Counted from the stretch's first letter, positions 50,526-60,400 are shown. The stretch: 64,000 nucleotides of DNA from Cupriavidus laharis (GCF_914271435.1 NZ_CAJZAI010000002.1:248001-312000), one strand, 5' to 3'. The notes: a model not told the origin generated them from the sequence alone. Made by a program: numbers and translations.

Positions 50526-51050
50526 ATGCGAATCCGCCTGGCAACCCTGGCCTCCCTGGCTTGCGTGGCAGCCCTGACCCTGGGCGCCTGCTCGACGCTG
50601 CAACCGGAACAGACCGGCCAGCGGCTGATCGGCAGCGACCAGGGTGCCGTCCGCAGTACATTCGGCGAGCCCACCGATGCCTTCAAGTTTCCGAACGGCA
50701 CGTCGCGCTGGCTCTATTCGGAGCAGCCCATGGGCCATGCCGTCTATGCGGCCGACTTTGACGCAACCGGTAAGCTCGTCAGCTATCGCCAAATGCTGAC
50801 GGAAGCCGAAATCTATCGTGCCCAGGTCGGCGTCTGGACCAAGCGCGACGTGCTCGAGCGCTTCGGCAAGCCGCGCGAGCCCATCCAATACTACCCGTTG
50901 ATGAAACGCGAGGCGTGGTCTTACCGGATGTACCAGGACGGCTATCAGACCGCGCATTTCAGCTGCTATTTCGACGACAACGGCGTGCTGCAGCAGACCA
51001 TGATCATCGTCGACCCGCTCGGCGGCGACCGGCGCGGACGTTCGCGCTGA
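50526..51050 (+). CDS. Predicted outer-membrane-assembly-like lipoprotein (SmpA/OmlA-like)
   Basis: The protein has 174 residues. A lipoprotein signal (MRIRLATLASLACVAALTLG, lipobox LGAC with Cys22) is followed by two BamE-like beta-alpha repeats ('IGSDQGAVRSTFGEPTDAFK' and 'WTKRDVLERFGKPREPIQ'). It is probably anchored in the outer membrane. Unlike BamE (about 110 aa) it contains two repeats. It is separated from adh by 100 bp and probably has its own promoter. Confidence 0.8.
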   Translation: MRIRLATLASLACVAALTLGACSTLQPEQTGQRLIGSDQGAVRSTFGEPTDAFKFPNGTSRWLYSEQPMGHAVYAADFDATGKLVSYRQMLTEAEIYRAQVGVWTKRDVLERFGKPREPIQYYPLMKREAWSYRMYQDGYQTAHFSCYFDDNGVLQQTMIIVDPLGGDRRGRSR

Positions 51051-51053
51051 TCC

Positions 51054-51112
51054 CTCCCGGTCGCGGGAGCCAACGTTGGCGGAAGGGGCACCGGGACCGC
51101 GGGGGCTTTTTT
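51054..51112 (+). terminator. Hairpin and T-run after the lipoprotein gene
   Basis: CTCCCG-GTCG-CGGGAG (51054-51069) forms a perfect 6-bp stem just after the stop codon. A run of six Ts lies at 51107-51112 after a GC-rich stretch. Either could end transcription of the lipoprotein gene; the two are not contiguous. Confidence 0.4.
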
Positions 51113-51192
51113 CGCGCAGAATAGAACTTGCCGCGCCGCAGCAGAGACTGCCCGCGCGGTGCCCTTGCTCCCCTCTTGCGCGGAACCTGAAC

Positions 51193-52395
51193 GTGACTAC
51201 TGCGATCCTGCTCGAAAACATCCATGCAAGCGCCACGGCGCGCCTTGGCGAGGCCGGCCTGACGGTCGAACGCCGCAGCGGCGCGCTGGCCGGCGACGAA
51301 CTGCGCCAGGTGCTGTCCAGCCATGACCTGGTTGGCATCCGCTCCGCCACGCACCTGCGCGCCGACGACATCCGCAGCGCGCCGGACCTGCTCAGCATCG
51401 GCTGCTTCTGCATCGGCACCTCGCAGGTCGATCTGGAAGCCGCGACAGCGGCAGGCATCCCGGTATTCAACGCACCGTTTTCCAACACGCGGTCGGTGGC
51501 GGAGCTGGTCGTGTCCGAGGCCGTGATGCTGCTGCGCAGGATTCCGGAAAAGAACGCGCTTGCCCATGCCGGCAAGTGGGCCAAGGGCGCGAGCGGCGCG
51601 TTCGAGGCGCGCGGCAAGACCATTGCCATCGTCGGCTACGGCAATATCGGCTCGCAGGTCGGCGTGCTGGCCGAGTCGATGGGCATGCGCGTGGTGTACT
51701 ACGACGTGCTCGCCCGGCTGTCGCTCGGTTCGGCACGTGCCGCCGGCACGCTCGAAGAAGCGGTGTCGCACGCGGACGTGGTCACGCTGCACGTGCCTGC
51801 CACCGCGCGCACGCACAACATGATCGACGCGCATGTGCTCGCCCGCTTCAAGCCCGGCGCGATCCTGATCAATGCTTCGCGCGGCACGGTGGTGGACATC
51901 GAAGCGCTCGCGGCAGCGCTGCGCGAGAAGCGCCTGGGCGGCGCCGCGATCGACGTATTCCCGGAAGAGCCCAAGACCAACAACGACCCGTTCGCCAGCC
52001 CGCTGCAGCAGCTTCCCAATGTCCTGCTGACCCCGCACATCGGCGGCAGCACCGAAGAGGCGCAGGAGAACATCGGCACCGAGGTAGCGGCCAAGCTGCT
52101 GAATTTCCTGAATACCGGCGGCACCATCGGCGCCGTCAACTTTCCCGAAGTCGATCCCGGCCCGCTGCACGCGCCGGCACGCCTGCTCAACATCCACAGC
52201 AACGCGCCAGGCGCGCTGGCCGCGCTGAACACGCTGCTGGCCCAGGACGGCGTCAACATCAACGGCCAGCACCTGCAGACACGCGGCCATACCGGCTACG
52301 TCGTCACGGACCTCGACCGCGTGCCGTCCGACGCGCTGATGGCGGCACTGCGCACGCACGCGGGATTCGTCCGTTCGCGCCTGCTGGTCCGGTAA
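51193..52395 (+). CDS. serA: D-3-phosphoglycerate dehydrogenase-like (SerA type with ACT domain)
   Basis: This 400-residue NAD-dependent dehydrogenase opens the serine pathway. It has the nucleotide site 'IAIVGYGNIGSQVGVLAESMGMRVVYYD', catalytic Arg in 'LINASRGTVVDIEALA', Glu in 'FPEEPKTNNDPF' and His in 'TPHIGGSTEEAQENIG'. A C-terminal ACT domain ('NAPGALAALNTLLAQDGVNI') suggests serine feedback, as in the E. coli enzyme. The start is taken as GTG 51193, where homology begins; the ribosome site is weak. Confidence 0.88.
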   Translation: MTTAILLENIHASATARLGEAGLTVERRSGALAGDELRQVLSSHDLVGIRSATHLRADDIRSAPDLLSIGCFCIGTSQVDLEAATAAGIPVFNAPFSNTRSVAELVVSEAVMLLRRIPEKNALAHAGKWAKGASGAFEARGKTIAIVGYGNIGSQVGVLAESMGMRVVYYDVLARLSLGSARAAGTLEEAVSHADVVTLHVPATARTHNMIDAHVLARFKPGAILINASRGTVVDIEALAAALREKRLGGAAIDVFPEEPKTNNDPFASPLQQLPNVLLTPHIGGSTEEAQENIGTEVAAKLLNFLNTGGTIGAVNFPEVDPGPLHAPARLLNIHSNAPGALAALNTLLAQDGVNINGQHLQTRGHTGYVVTDLDRVPSDALMAALRTHAGFVRSRLLVR

Positions 52396-52778
52396 GTCCA
52401 GCTCCGCTCTCTAGCCATCCCTGTCCCACGATATCCGTGGTCGGGCGCATGCATCGCCTGTGAACCGGCCGCGGATGAGACCTCTCTTCTGAAGATCTGT
52501 GCGCATCTTCGGCTTTGCTGACGGAACCCGCTGCAACCAATCAAGAATGGGCCCGGATGAGTCTCCATTCTTCCCGGCCATAGGCTCTCGGCTCTGGAAT
52601 AGATTCGGCGACAACGCCGCCAAACCACACCGGAAGTCAACAAGCTGCAATATTTTTAGGGGAATTACTAAAGCCCCGCTCCGGCGCGCCGCTATCCGCG
52701 ACAGGAGCGTCCGACACGCAGTCGCGCTCGGCGCCACACGGCAGCGGCCAGGTGGCATCCACCATGGAGGGAGTCGAT
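52396..52778. other. Intergenic region with GAAGAT-N8-ATCTTC dyad
   Basis: This 383-bp stretch has no convincing gene. A dyad GAAGAT/ATCTTC lies at 52491-52510 and could be a regulator site. An AT-rich patch near 52650 may hold the promoter of the pilin-like gene. Confidence 0.3.
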
Positions 52779-53114
52779 ATGGACGGAAGAGAAAGGCGCG
52801 TGCTAGCCTGGGCAAGGCGGGTCGGACTATCGTTGTGGCTTGCTGCCGGCATCGCCGCAACCGCGGCCGCACAGTCCGGCACCATTGCGTTCCGCGGTGC
52901 GATCACCGAGCCCTCATGCGGGTTCGAGCCGGAAGCCCTGGGCGTCAACGCGACATGCCTGACGCCCGCGGGGCGGCCTGTCAGCAAGGCTCTCAGCGTG
53001 GCGGGCATCGGCAAGTCCGTCAGCGCCAGGGTCGGTGCCGCCCAGCTGAGGCTGGAGCCGCTCGGTCGCCGTGGCGCCACCAGGGCCTACGTCGTCGTGG
53101 CCACCTACCTCTAG
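52779..53114 (+). CDS. Small secreted type 1 pilin-like protein (111 aa)
   Basis: The signal peptide ends near 'AGIAATAAAQ'. The mature part starts 'SGTIAFRGAITEPSCGF' with a second Cys in 'NATCLTPAG', the start pattern of chaperone-usher fimbrial subunits (G-x-I-x-F-x-G-x-I, Cys pair). It ends 'TRAYVVVATYL', whose alternating hydrophobics resemble the pilin C-terminal strand. It is shorter than normal pilins (about 160-180), and no chaperone or usher is adjacent. GGAGGGAG precedes the ATG. It may be an orphan minor subunit. Confidence 0.65.
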   Translation: MDGRERRVLAWARRVGLSLWLAAGIAATAAAQSGTIAFRGAITEPSCGFEPEALGVNATCLTPAGRPVSKALSVAGIGKSVSARVGAAQLRLEPLGRRGATRAYVVVATYL

Positions 53115-53128
53115 AACAACCTTCGGAG

Positions 53129-53164
53129 AATCGCCTCGCCCCCAATCGGAGCGGCGAGGCGATT
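53129..53164. terminator. Perfect 12-bp hairpin between convergent genes
   Basis: AATCGCCTCGCC (53129-53140) pairs exactly with GGCGAGGCGATT (53153-53164), loop 12 nt. It sits between the pilin-like stop and the stop of the minus-strand operon, so it is a strong candidate bidirectional terminator, although T-tracts are short. Confidence 0.65.
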
Positions 53165-53178
53165 GCGGCGCCAGCCGG

Positions 53179-54819
53179 CTAGCGGCCGGCCCGGATCAGG
53201 TCCGCAGCTTTCTCGGCGATCATGATCGCCGGCGCGTTGGTGTTGCCAGCCACCAGCGTGGGCATGATGGATGCATCGACCACGCGCAGCCCCTGCACGC
53301 CGCGCACGCGCAGCGCCGGATCCACGACGGCCATGTCGTCCACGCCCATCTTGCAGGTACCGACCGGGTGGTAGACGCTGTCGGTCCGCTCGCGCACGAA
53401 GGCCTCGATGACCTGCTGATTGCCCTCGCCTGGGCCGAAATCATCGGTGAACAATTCCCGGCCGCCGGCGCTGGCCAGCGCCTGCTGTGCAAAGATCCGA
53501 CGGATCGCGCGCACGCCGGCCACCATGCCGGCCATGTCCTCTTCGTCGCTGAGGAAGCGCGGATCGATCAGCGGCGCCTCTCGCATGTCCGCCGAACGCA
53601 GGCGCACTTCCCCGCGGCTCCTCGGCCGCAGCACGCAGGCGTGGCAGGAATAGCCGTGGCCCAGCTTCTTCCTGTCGCCGCCATGGTTGAGCAACGCCGG
53701 GACGAAGTGCAGCTGGATGTCGGGAGCCGCCAGACCCTGCCGGCTCCGGATGAACGCACCCGCTTCGGCAAAGTTGCTGCTCGGCATGCCGGTGCGCTTG
53801 CGGCGATAGCGCAGCAGCTCCATGGAAAGCTTGGCAAAGCCCGGCAGCGAATGACCGAACAGGTCAAGCGAACGCACCCGCTTGTTGAGGATGACGTCCG
53901 GATGATCCTGCAGGTTCTTGCCCACGCCCGGCACGTCGGCCACGACACGGATGCCCAGGTCGCGCAGCTCCTGCGCCGGCCCCACGCCCGATGCTAGCAG
54001 GAGCTGCGGCGAGTTGAAGGCGCCGGCGCTGACAATGACTTCGCGCCGTGCCGCGAGTTTCTGTTCCACGCCGCCGCGCACCACGGTCAGGCCTGCCGCG
54101 CGCGTGCCATCAAAGTCGATGCGCAGGACCTGCGTATCGACCAGCACCGACAGGTTGCGTCGGCCGCCGCTCAGCGTCTTGTCGCCAGCATTGCCCTGGT
54201 GCAGGTAGGCCCGCGCCGTGTTCCAGCGCTCGCCCCGATGTTGCGTGACGTGGTACAGCCCTGCGCCATCCTGCTCCGCCCCGTTGAAGTCGCCGTTCGC
54301 CGCGTAGCCGGCCTGGATCGCCGCCTGGACAAAGCGGTTCGAGAACGGGTTGGGCGAGCGCAGGTTGCTCACACGCAACGGGCCTGAGCCACCATGCCAG
54401 CGGTTGTCGTCGCGGCCGCTGTAGTCCTCGTGGTGTTCGCTGCGCCGGAAGTACGGCAGCACGTCCTCATAGTTCCAGCCGGTGCAGCCCAGACGCGCCC
54501 AGTCGTCATAGTCGTTGCGGTGGCCGCGGATATAGACCATGCCGTTGATCGACGAACTGCCGCCCAGGCATTTGCCGCGCGGCTGGTAGCCCCGTCGGCC
54601 GTTGAAGCCGGCTTGCGGCTCGGTCAGGTAGCCATAGTTGCGCACCCCAGGCTTCGGCACCGTCGATGCCAGGCCAATCGGCATCCACACACTGACGTGG
54701 TGGTCGCTGGGACCAGCCTCGATCAGGGCCACCGTCACGGCCGGATCCTCGGCGAGCCGCGCCGCGATGGCGCAGCCAGCCGAACCCGCACCCACCACCA
54801 GATAGTCAAACACTTCCAT
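53179..54819 (-). CDS. GMC-family oxidoreductase (choline/alcohol dehydrogenase-like)
   Basis: The protein has 546 residues. FAD-binding '[21 protein letters not shown]', GMC signature '[18 protein letters not shown]', and active-site His in '[11 protein letters not shown]' with Asn in '[14 protein letters not shown]' are all present. It oxidises a primary or polyol alcohol to the aldehyde. ATG 54819 follows AAGGAGTG. It is the last gene of the long operon, 16 bp after an aldehyde dehydrogenase, which would complete alcohol to acid conversion before CoA activation. Confidence 0.9.
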   Translation of the reverse strand: MEVFDYLVVGAGSAGCAIAARLAEDPAVTVALIEAGPSDHHVSVWMPIGLASTVPKPGVRNYGYLTEPQAGFNGRRGYQPRGKCLGGSSSINGMVYIRGHRNDYDDWARLGCTGWNYEDVLPYFRRSEHHEDYSGRDDNRWHGGSGPLRVSNLRSPNPFSNRFVQAAIQAGYAANGDFNGAEQDGAGLYHVTQHRGERWNTARAYLHQGNAGDKTLSGGRRNLSVLVDTQVLRIDFDGTRAAGLTVVRGGVEQKLAARREVIVSAGAFNSPQLLLASGVGPAQELRDLGIRVVADVPGVGKNLQDHPDVILNKRVRSLDLFGHSLPGFAKLSMELLRYRRKRTGMPSSNFAEAGAFIRSRQGLAAPDIQLHFVPALLNHGGDRKKLGHGYSCHACVLRPRSRGEVRLRSADMREAPLIDPRFLSDEEDMAGMVAGVRAIRRIFAQQALASAGGRELFTDDFGPGEGNQQVIEAFVRERTDSVYHPVGTCKMGVDDMAVVDPALRVRGVQGLRVVDASIMPTLVAGNTNAPAIMIAEKAADLIRAGR

Positions 54820-54835
54820 TTGTGCAGTCACTCCT

Positions 54836-56272
54836 TCATGCACTTGCGGCACAGCCGGCAACCGACTTGTATTCCAGGAACTCGGCCAGGCCATAGGCGC
54901 CGAACTCACGGCCGTTGCCCGACGCCTTGTAGCCGCCGAACGGCGCGGTGAAGTCCATCTTCGCGCCGTTGATCTGCACGGAGCCCGCGCGCAGGTCCCC
55001 CGCGACGCGGCGTGCGCGCGCCGGGTCGCCGGACCAGACATAGGCCGCCAGGCCGTACGGCGTGTCGTTGGCAATGCGGATCGCCTCGGCCTCGTCGTCG
55101 TAGGGAATCATCGACAGCACTGGCCCGAAGATCTCCTCGCGGGCGATCGTCATGTCGTTGCTGACATCGGCGAACACCGTCGGGCGGTTGTAGAAACCCT
55201 GCGCAAGCCCGTCCGGCCGGCCCGGGCCGCCGGCCACCACGCGAGCGCCTTCGCGGATGCCGGTTTCGATCATGCGCTGCACGCGCTCGTACTGCGCGCG
55301 GTTGGAGCTCGGGCCGAGCTTGCTGTCCGGCGATGCGGGATCGCCCACCGTCAGCGCCTGCGCCGTGGCTTGCGCAATGGCGATGGCCGCCTGGTACTGC
55401 GCGCGCGGCACCAGCATGCGCGTGGGCGCCGTGCAGGTCTGGCCCGAATTGAGCATGCAGCTCACCACGCCCGCGGAGACGGCGGCCTTCAGGTCGGCAT
55501 CGTCCAGGATCACGTTGGGCGACTTGCCGCCGAGTTCCTGCGCGACGCGCTTGACCGTGGGCGCGGCCTGCATGGCCACATCGACGCCGGCACGCGTGGA
55601 TCCCGTGATGGACACCATGTCCACGCCCTGATGGCGCGACAGTGCGGCACCCACCGCCGGGCCGGTGCCGAACAGCATGTTGAATACGCCTGCCGGCGCG
55701 CCGGCATCGTGCACGATCTCGGCAAAGATGCGTGCATCCAGCGGCGCGATCTCCGAAGGCTTGAGCACCACCGTGCAGCCCGCCGCCAGCGCCGGGGCGA
55801 CCTTGGCGGCGATCTGGTTGATCGGCCAGTTCCAGGGGGTGATCAGCGCCGCTACGCCGACCGGCTCGCGCACCACCTGCGTTGTGCCGCTGACGGTGAC
55901 AAAATCAAAGGCCTCCAACGCGGCAATGGCCGACTGGATCTGCACCAGGCCCATCGGCGCCTGGTACTCGCGGCACAGCCACAGCGGCGCTCCGATTTCC
56001 GTGCTGATGGCCTCCGCGATCTCGCCGATGCGTGCCTTGTAGCCGACGGCGATGCGGCGCAGCAGCGCCAGCCGCTCCTCGCGGCTCGACTTCGACCATG
56101 ACGCGAACGCGTCGCGTGCCGCCGTCACGGCGCGGTCGACATCGGCCGCGCCGCCCATGGCAACCGTGCCGATCACTGCCTCCGTCGCCGGGTTGACGAT
56201 GTCCGCCAGCGAGAAGCCATCGGCGGGTTTTACCCACTCGCCCCCGATATAGAACGTATTGAGATTGTGCAT
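54836..56272 (-). CDS. NAD(P)-dependent aldehyde dehydrogenase
   Basis: This 478-residue ALDH-superfamily enzyme has the cofactor segment 'ITPWNWPINQIAAKVAPALA', 'GSTRAG' and general base Glu in 'QELGGKSPNVIL'. The catalytic Cys is in 'NSGQTCTAPTRMLV'. Length is normal. It oxidises an aldehyde to a carboxylic acid. It lies between the GMC oxidoreductase and the TauD-type dioxygenase in the operon, consistent with sequential oxidation of one substrate. Confidence 0.92.
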   Translation of the reverse strand: MHNLNTFYIGGEWVKPADGFSLADIVNPATEAVIGTVAMGGAADVDRAVTAARDAFASWSKSSREERLALLRRIAVGYKARIGEIAEAISTEIGAPLWLCREYQAPMGLVQIQSAIAALEAFDFVTVSGTTQVVREPVGVAALITPWNWPINQIAAKVAPALAAGCTVVLKPSEIAPLDARIFAEIVHDAGAPAGVFNMLFGTGPAVGAALSRHQGVDMVSITGSTRAGVDVAMQAAPTVKRVAQELGGKSPNVILDDADLKAAVSAGVVSCMLNSGQTCTAPTRMLVPRAQYQAAIAIAQATAQALTVGDPASPDSKLGPSSNRAQYERVQRMIETGIREGARVVAGGPGRPDGLAQGFYNRPTVFADVSNDMTIAREEIFGPVLSMIPYDDEAEAIRIANDTPYGLAAYVWSGDPARARRVAGDLRAGSVQINGAKMDFTAPFGGYKASGNGREFGAYGLAEFLEYKSVAGCAASA

Positions 56273-56303
56273 CGATCGTAGCTCCTGAAATTTTGGGGGC
56301 GCT

Positions 56304-57218
56304 TCAGAAAGGTTTGTCGCCGATGATGGTGGCGCGCATCATGCGGCGTACTGCCGGGAAATAGTCCTGTACGGCGTAGTGTTGCGTGGACCGGTTGTCC
56401 CAGAACGCAATGGTGTTGGGCCGCCACTTCAGGCGAACCTGGTATTCAGGGACAGCGGCCTGGCGGAACAGGTATTGCAGCAGGTCCAGCTCGCCATAGC
56501 GGAAGTCGAAGCCCACGCGGAACTGCGCCTTCTCGCCGAAGTTGGCCAGGTGCGTGACGAAGCCTTCGTTGACGTAGAGGATCTTCTCGCCGCCCTCCGG
56601 GTGCGTGCGCACGACCGGGTGCGTAACGGCGGGGAACTTCTTGCGGTTGATCTCGCGCTCTACGGGCGTCATGCGCGCGCCGAAGCCGGGCATGATGTCG
56701 TGCACGGCATAGAGACCGTCGATCCGCTCCTTGACGGCCTCGGGCAGTGCCGCGTAGGCGCGCGCCATGTCGACCCAGATCGTGTCGCCGCCGGCCTCCG
56801 GGCACTCCACGCAGCGCAGCATCGACGCCATCGACGGCACCTCGCGCCAGGACACGTCGGAGTGGTAGATGTTCTCGCGACCGCGCATGTCCTTGTTGCC
56901 GCCCAGCAGTACCAGCTCCGGGTGGTCGGGGTGATGCGGGAACACCGGGTGGACTTCGAGTTCGCCGAAATGGCGCGCGAGCTGGACGTGCTGGGCCGGC
57001 GTGATGTCCTGGTCGCGGAAAAACAGCACCTTGTGGCGCACCAGCGCCTGGCGCAGCGAGGTCAGGGTCGCGTCGTCCAGCGGCTCGCGCAGGTCGATCC
57101 CGCCAACCTCGGCGCCGATGGTGGGGGTGGAGCGCGTAACGGTGAAGCCATGGTAGTCCAGGGTCACCGGATCGGTGGATACCTCTTTCAGGCGGGTGGC
57201 TGCGTTGCTGTGGATCAT
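56304..57218 (-). CDS. TauD/TfdA-family 2-oxoglutarate-dependent dioxygenase
   Basis: This 304-residue Fe(II) enzyme has the HxD metal motif H119/D121 ('NIYHSDVSWREVPS'), distal His280 ('DNRSTQHYAVQDYFP') and the 2-oxoglutarate Arg in 'RRMMRATI'. Family members hydroxylate carbon next to sulfonate, ether or amine groups, releasing an aldehyde. An adjacent aldehyde dehydrogenase fits such chemistry. The actual substrate is unknown. It is 31 bp upstream of the ALDH gene and 30 bp downstream of the Bug receptor. Confidence 0.9.
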   Translation of the reverse strand: MIHSNAATRLKEVSTDPVTLDYHGFTVTRSTPTIGAEVGGIDLREPLDDATLTSLRQALVRHKVLFFRDQDITPAQHVQLARHFGELEVHPVFPHHPDHPELVLLGGNKDMRGRENIYHSDVSWREVPSMASMLRCVECPEAGGDTIWVDMARAYAALPEAVKERIDGLYAVHDIMPGFGARMTPVEREINRKKFPAVTHPVVRTHPEGGEKILYVNEGFVTHLANFGEKAQFRVGFDFRYGELDLLQYLFRQAAVPEYQVRLKWRPNTIAFWDNRSTQHYAVQDYFPAVRRMMRATIIGDKPF

Positions 57219-57248
57219 GTTGTCTCCTCTGTCGGTTTGTCGGTCACG

Positions 57249-58250
57249 TCAGTCCAGGCGAATGTCGGACGCGCGAATGGCTTCCGCCCAGTAGGCCTGC
57301 TCGGTCTTGACGACATCCGCGAACGCGGACGGCGTGCTGCCCTTGAGGACGATGCCAAGATCGACCATGCGCGCGCGGAAATCCGGGTTGGCAAGCGTGC
57401 GGTTGACGTCGGCGGAAACCTTCTCCACGATCGCGCGCGGCGTCGCGGCCGGCGCGAACATGCCGATCCATCCCTGCCGTTCGAGCCCGCGCACGCCGGC
57501 CTCGGCAAACGTCGGCACGTCGGGCAATAGCGGCGAGCGCCCTGAACCGGCCACCGCCAGTACGCGCAGCTTGCCGGCAGCGGCATGCTGGCGCGCGCTC
57601 ACTGCCGCAATCATGCCGGCCGGGAGCTGCCCGCCCAGCAGGTCGTTGATCATCGGCGCCTCGCCCTTGTAGGGCACGTGCGTGAGCGCGACATTGGCGT
57701 TGCGGCCGAAGATCTCCATCTGCAGGTGGCCGCTCGAACCCAGCCCATACGAGCCGTAGGCGAACGGCTTGCCCTGCTTGCCGATATAGTCGATGAGCTG
57801 CTTCAGGCTGGTCACGCCCAGCGAGGGCTGAACCACCAGCGCAAGGTGCGAGGTGGCCAGTTCCGAAACGGGTGCGAAGTCGCGCACCGGGTTGTACGAC
57901 GCCTTGCTGTACAGGCTCGGTGCCTGCACCATGCCCGTCAGGGTCAGCAGCAGGGTATGGCCGTCCGGATCGGCCTTGGCCACCATGTCGGCGCCGATCA
58001 TGCCGCCGGCGCCCGGCCGGTTGTCAACGATGACCGGCTTGCCCCAGGCCTTGGCGAGGCCCTCGGCAATCTGCCGCGCGACCACATCGCCGGTACCGCC
58101 CGCCTGGTACGGGTACACCACGCGCACCGCGCGCGACGGATACCCCGTCCCATTGGCCTGCGCCCGGGCATTGAGGCCGATGCCCCCGAATGCCGCGCCG
58201 GCCAGCCCGAGTCCCAACTGCTGCAAAACCTTCCGCCTTTGCTGCTGCAT
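57249..58250 (-). CDS. Bug-family (TctC-like) periplasmic substrate-binding protein 3
   Basis: This 333-residue receptor has an Arg-containing signal (MQQQRRKVLQQLGLGLAGAA, possibly Tat) cleaved near ARAQ. Family landmarks are 'YPSRAVRVVYPYQAGGTGDVVAR', 'VIVDNRPGAGGMIGADMVAKA' and 'VPYKGEAPMINDLLGGQLP'. It is embedded in the catabolic operon between the acyl-CoA dehydrogenase and the TauD gene, so it likely binds the operon's carboxylate substrate in the periplasm. Confidence 0.9.
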   Translation of the reverse strand: MQQQRRKVLQQLGLGLAGAAFGGIGLNARAQANGTGYPSRAVRVVYPYQAGGTGDVVARQIAEGLAKAWGKPVIVDNRPGAGGMIGADMVAKADPDGHTLLLTLTGMVQAPSLYSKASYNPVRDFAPVSELATSHLALVVQPSLGVTSLKQLIDYIGKQGKPFAYGSYGLGSSGHLQMEIFGRNANVALTHVPYKGEAPMINDLLGGQLPAGMIAAVSARQHAAAGKLRVLAVAGSGRSPLLPDVPTFAEAGVRGLERQGWIGMFAPAATPRAIVEKVSADVNRTLANPDFRARMVDLGIVLKGSTPSAFADVVKTEQAYWAEAIRASDIRLD

Positions 58251-58350
58251 CTTGCTGTCTCCACATTGTCATTGGTCCTGGCTGATTCGCGGCTGCTGCC
58301 GGCCTCTGGCGGGCCTGGTCATGCAGCCGCGGTACTGCATGCTGCTAACG

Positions 58351-59499
58351 TCAGAGCGTGCGCGCGATGATCTCCTTCATGATCTCGTTCGAGCCGCCGT
58401 AGATCTTGCCCACGCGCGCGTTCACGTACATGCGCGCGATCGGGTACTCCATCATGTAGCCGTAGCCGCCGTGCAGTTGCAGGCATTCGTCGATGATTTC
58501 GCAGCTCGTCTGCGTGCCCCACCACTTGGCCATGGCGGCGGTCTCGGGATCGAGCTCGTCGCGCAGGACCCTGGCCATGCAGTCGTCGACGAAGGCACCC
58601 GCGATGACCGCCTTGGTCTTGCACTCGGCCAGCTTGAAGCGCGTGTTCTGCATATCGAGCAGCGTGGCGCCGAACACCTTGCGTTCGCGCACGTAGTCGG
58701 CCGTCAGTTCCACCGCGCGCTCCATGGCGGACAACGCGCCCAGCGCGATGATCATGCGCTCCTGCGGAAGCTGCTGCATGAGCTGGTAGAAGCCCTTGCC
58801 TTCTTCCGTGCCGAGCAGGTTCGCGCACGGCACGCGCACGTCGTCGAAGAACAGCTCGGCGGTGTCCTGTCCCTTCTGGCCGATCTTCTCGAGGATACGG
58901 CCGCGGCGGAAGCCGGGCAGGTTTTCCGTCTCGACCACCACGATCGACACGCCCTTGGCTCCCTTGTCCGGATCGGTCTTGCAGACCACCAGGATCAGGT
59001 CGGCCAGGTAGCCGTTGGTGATGAAGGTCTTCGACCCATTCAGCACATAGTGGTCGCCGTCGCGCACGGCCCGGGCCTTGATGCTCTTGAGGTCGGAGCC
59101 TGCGCCGGGTTCCGACATGGCGATCGCCGCCACCATTTCGCCGCTGGCCATCTTCGGCAGCCAGTGGCGCTTCTGCGCCTCGGTGCCATAGCGCAGGATG
59201 TAGTGCGCGACAATGCCGCTGTGGACGTTGGTGCCAAGGCTGCTAACGCCAGCGCGAGACTGCTCCAGCGTGATGATCGCCTCATGCGCGAAGTTGCCGC
59301 CGCCGCCGCCGTACTCTTCCGGGATGCTCGCGCACAGCATGCCCATCTCGCCGGCCTTGCGCCAGATCTCGCGATCCACGTGCTGCTGCTTCCACCAGCG
59401 GTCTTCATGCGGAACCAGTTCGCGCTCGATGAACTTGCGGATGGCGTCCTGGAACATCGCCAGGTCATCCGTGATCCAGGGTCGTTGGTTGAATGCCAT
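58351..59499 (-). CDS. Acyl-CoA dehydrogenase
   Basis: This 382-residue FAD enzyme has 'AMSEPGAGSDLKSIKARAV' and 'KTFITNGYLADLILV' (FAD and substrate), and the catalytic Glu region near 'CLQLHGGYGYMMEYPIARMYVNARVGKIYGGSNEI'. It introduces the alpha-beta double bond in an acyl-CoA, passing electrons to ETF. It follows the SDR gene by 18 bp. The class resembles short/branched- or long-chain dehydrogenases; chain length cannot be told. Confidence 0.92.
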   Translation of the reverse strand: MAFNQRPWITDDLAMFQDAIRKFIERELVPHEDRWWKQQHVDREIWRKAGEMGMLCASIPEEYGGGGGNFAHEAIITLEQSRAGVSSLGTNVHSGIVAHYILRYGTEAQKRHWLPKMASGEMVAAIAMSEPGAGSDLKSIKARAVRDGDHYVLNGSKTFITNGYLADLILVVCKTDPDKGAKGVSIVVVETENLPGFRRGRILEKIGQKGQDTAELFFDDVRVPCANLLGTEEGKGFYQLMQQLPQERMIIALGALSAMERAVELTADYVRERKVFGATLLDMQNTRFKLAECKTKAVIAGAFVDDCMARVLRDELDPETAAMAKWWGTQTSCEIIDECLQLHGGYGYMMEYPIARMYVNARVGKIYGGSNEIMKEIIARTL

Positions 59500-59517
59500 G
59501 ATGTCGCTCCTGCCCGA

Positions 59518-60348
59518 TCAGGGACGGCCGCCGCCGCAGATCAGCACCTGGCCGGTGATGTAGTTCGACTCGGGAATGCACAGCAGGTACACCGAGCCGG
59601 CCGCTTCCACCGGGGTGCCGCCGCGGCCCAGCGGGATCATCGATTCGATGTTCTTCATCAACTGCGGATTCACGCCGACCTTGATCTCGTTGCCGCCGAT
59701 GTTCAGCGTCGAGGTGTTGTCCGAGCCGGCCGTGGCCTCCGTCAGGCGGGTCTTGATCAGGCCGAAGGCGACGCTGTTGACGTTGACCTTGTAGCGGCCC
59801 CATTCCTTGGCAAGCGCCTTGGTCAGGCCGTTGATGGCGGCCTTGCCGGCCGAGTAGTTGGCCTGGCCGGCGTTGCCCATCACGCCCGAGACCGACGAGA
59901 TATTGACCACCTTGCGGAACACTTCCTGGCCGGCCTCGGCTTCCTTCTTGGCGGCTTCGCGGAAGTAGTCGGCGGCGGCGCGCAGGATGCGGAACGGCGC
60001 GGTCACGTGTACGTCCATGATGGCCGACCACTGCTCGTCGGTCATCTTCTGGATCACGTTGTCCCAGGTGTAGCCCGCGTTGTTGACGATGATGTCCAGA
60101 CGGCCGAAAGTCTGCAGCGCGGTGCCGACGAAGCGCGTGCCGAAATCGGCGTCGGTGACGCTGCCCACGCAGGCCACGGCCTTGCCGCCGGCGGCGACGA
60201 TCTCCTGCACCACCGCCTGCGCCGGTTCCGCGTCCAGGTCATTGATGACCACGGCCGCGCCTTCGCTGGCGAGCTTCAGCGCGATCTCGCGGCCGATGCC
60301 GCGGCCCGAACCCGAAACGATGGCGACCTTGTCGACAAGCTTGCTCAT
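59518..60348 (-). CDS. Short-chain dehydrogenase/reductase (3-hydroxyacyl-CoA type)
   Basis: This 276-residue SDR has NAD-binding 'VAIVSGSGRGIGREIAL' and NNAG in 'DIIVNNAGYTWDN'. The catalytic triad is Ser in 'VNISSVSG' and Tyr-Lys in 'ANYSAGKAAI'. It resembles the 3-hydroxyacyl-CoA dehydrogenase domain of multifunctional beta-oxidation proteins. The start at 60348 follows AAAGGAG; the longer frame to 60411 overlaps the upstream MaoC stop. It would oxidise the product of the MaoC-fold hydratases next to it. Confidence 0.9.
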   Translation of the reverse strand: MSKLVDKVAIVSGSGRGIGREIALKLASEGAAVVINDLDAEPAQAVVQEIVAAGGKAVACVGSVTDADFGTRFVGTALQTFGRLDIIVNNAGYTWDNVIQKMTDEQWSAIMDVHVTAPFRILRAAADYFREAAKKEAEAGQEVFRKVVNISSVSGVMGNAGQANYSAGKAAINGLTKALAKEWGRYKVNVNSVAFGLIKTRLTEATAGSDNTSTLNIGGNEIKVGVNPQLMKNIESMIPLGRGGTPVEAAGSVYLLCIPESNYITGQVLICGGGRP

Positions 60349-60400
60349 TTTCCTGTACTCCTTTGCTGATCTGTTAAATGTCCTGGCTGTCCGCGCCGCG

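Noticed and set aside
57853-60369. 838-codon plus-strand open frame, and the similar 814-codon frame at 60080-62524
   Set aside because: Both lie antisense to the acyl-CoA dehydrogenase, SDR, MaoC and thiolase genes. They are Arg/His/Val-rich shadow frames.
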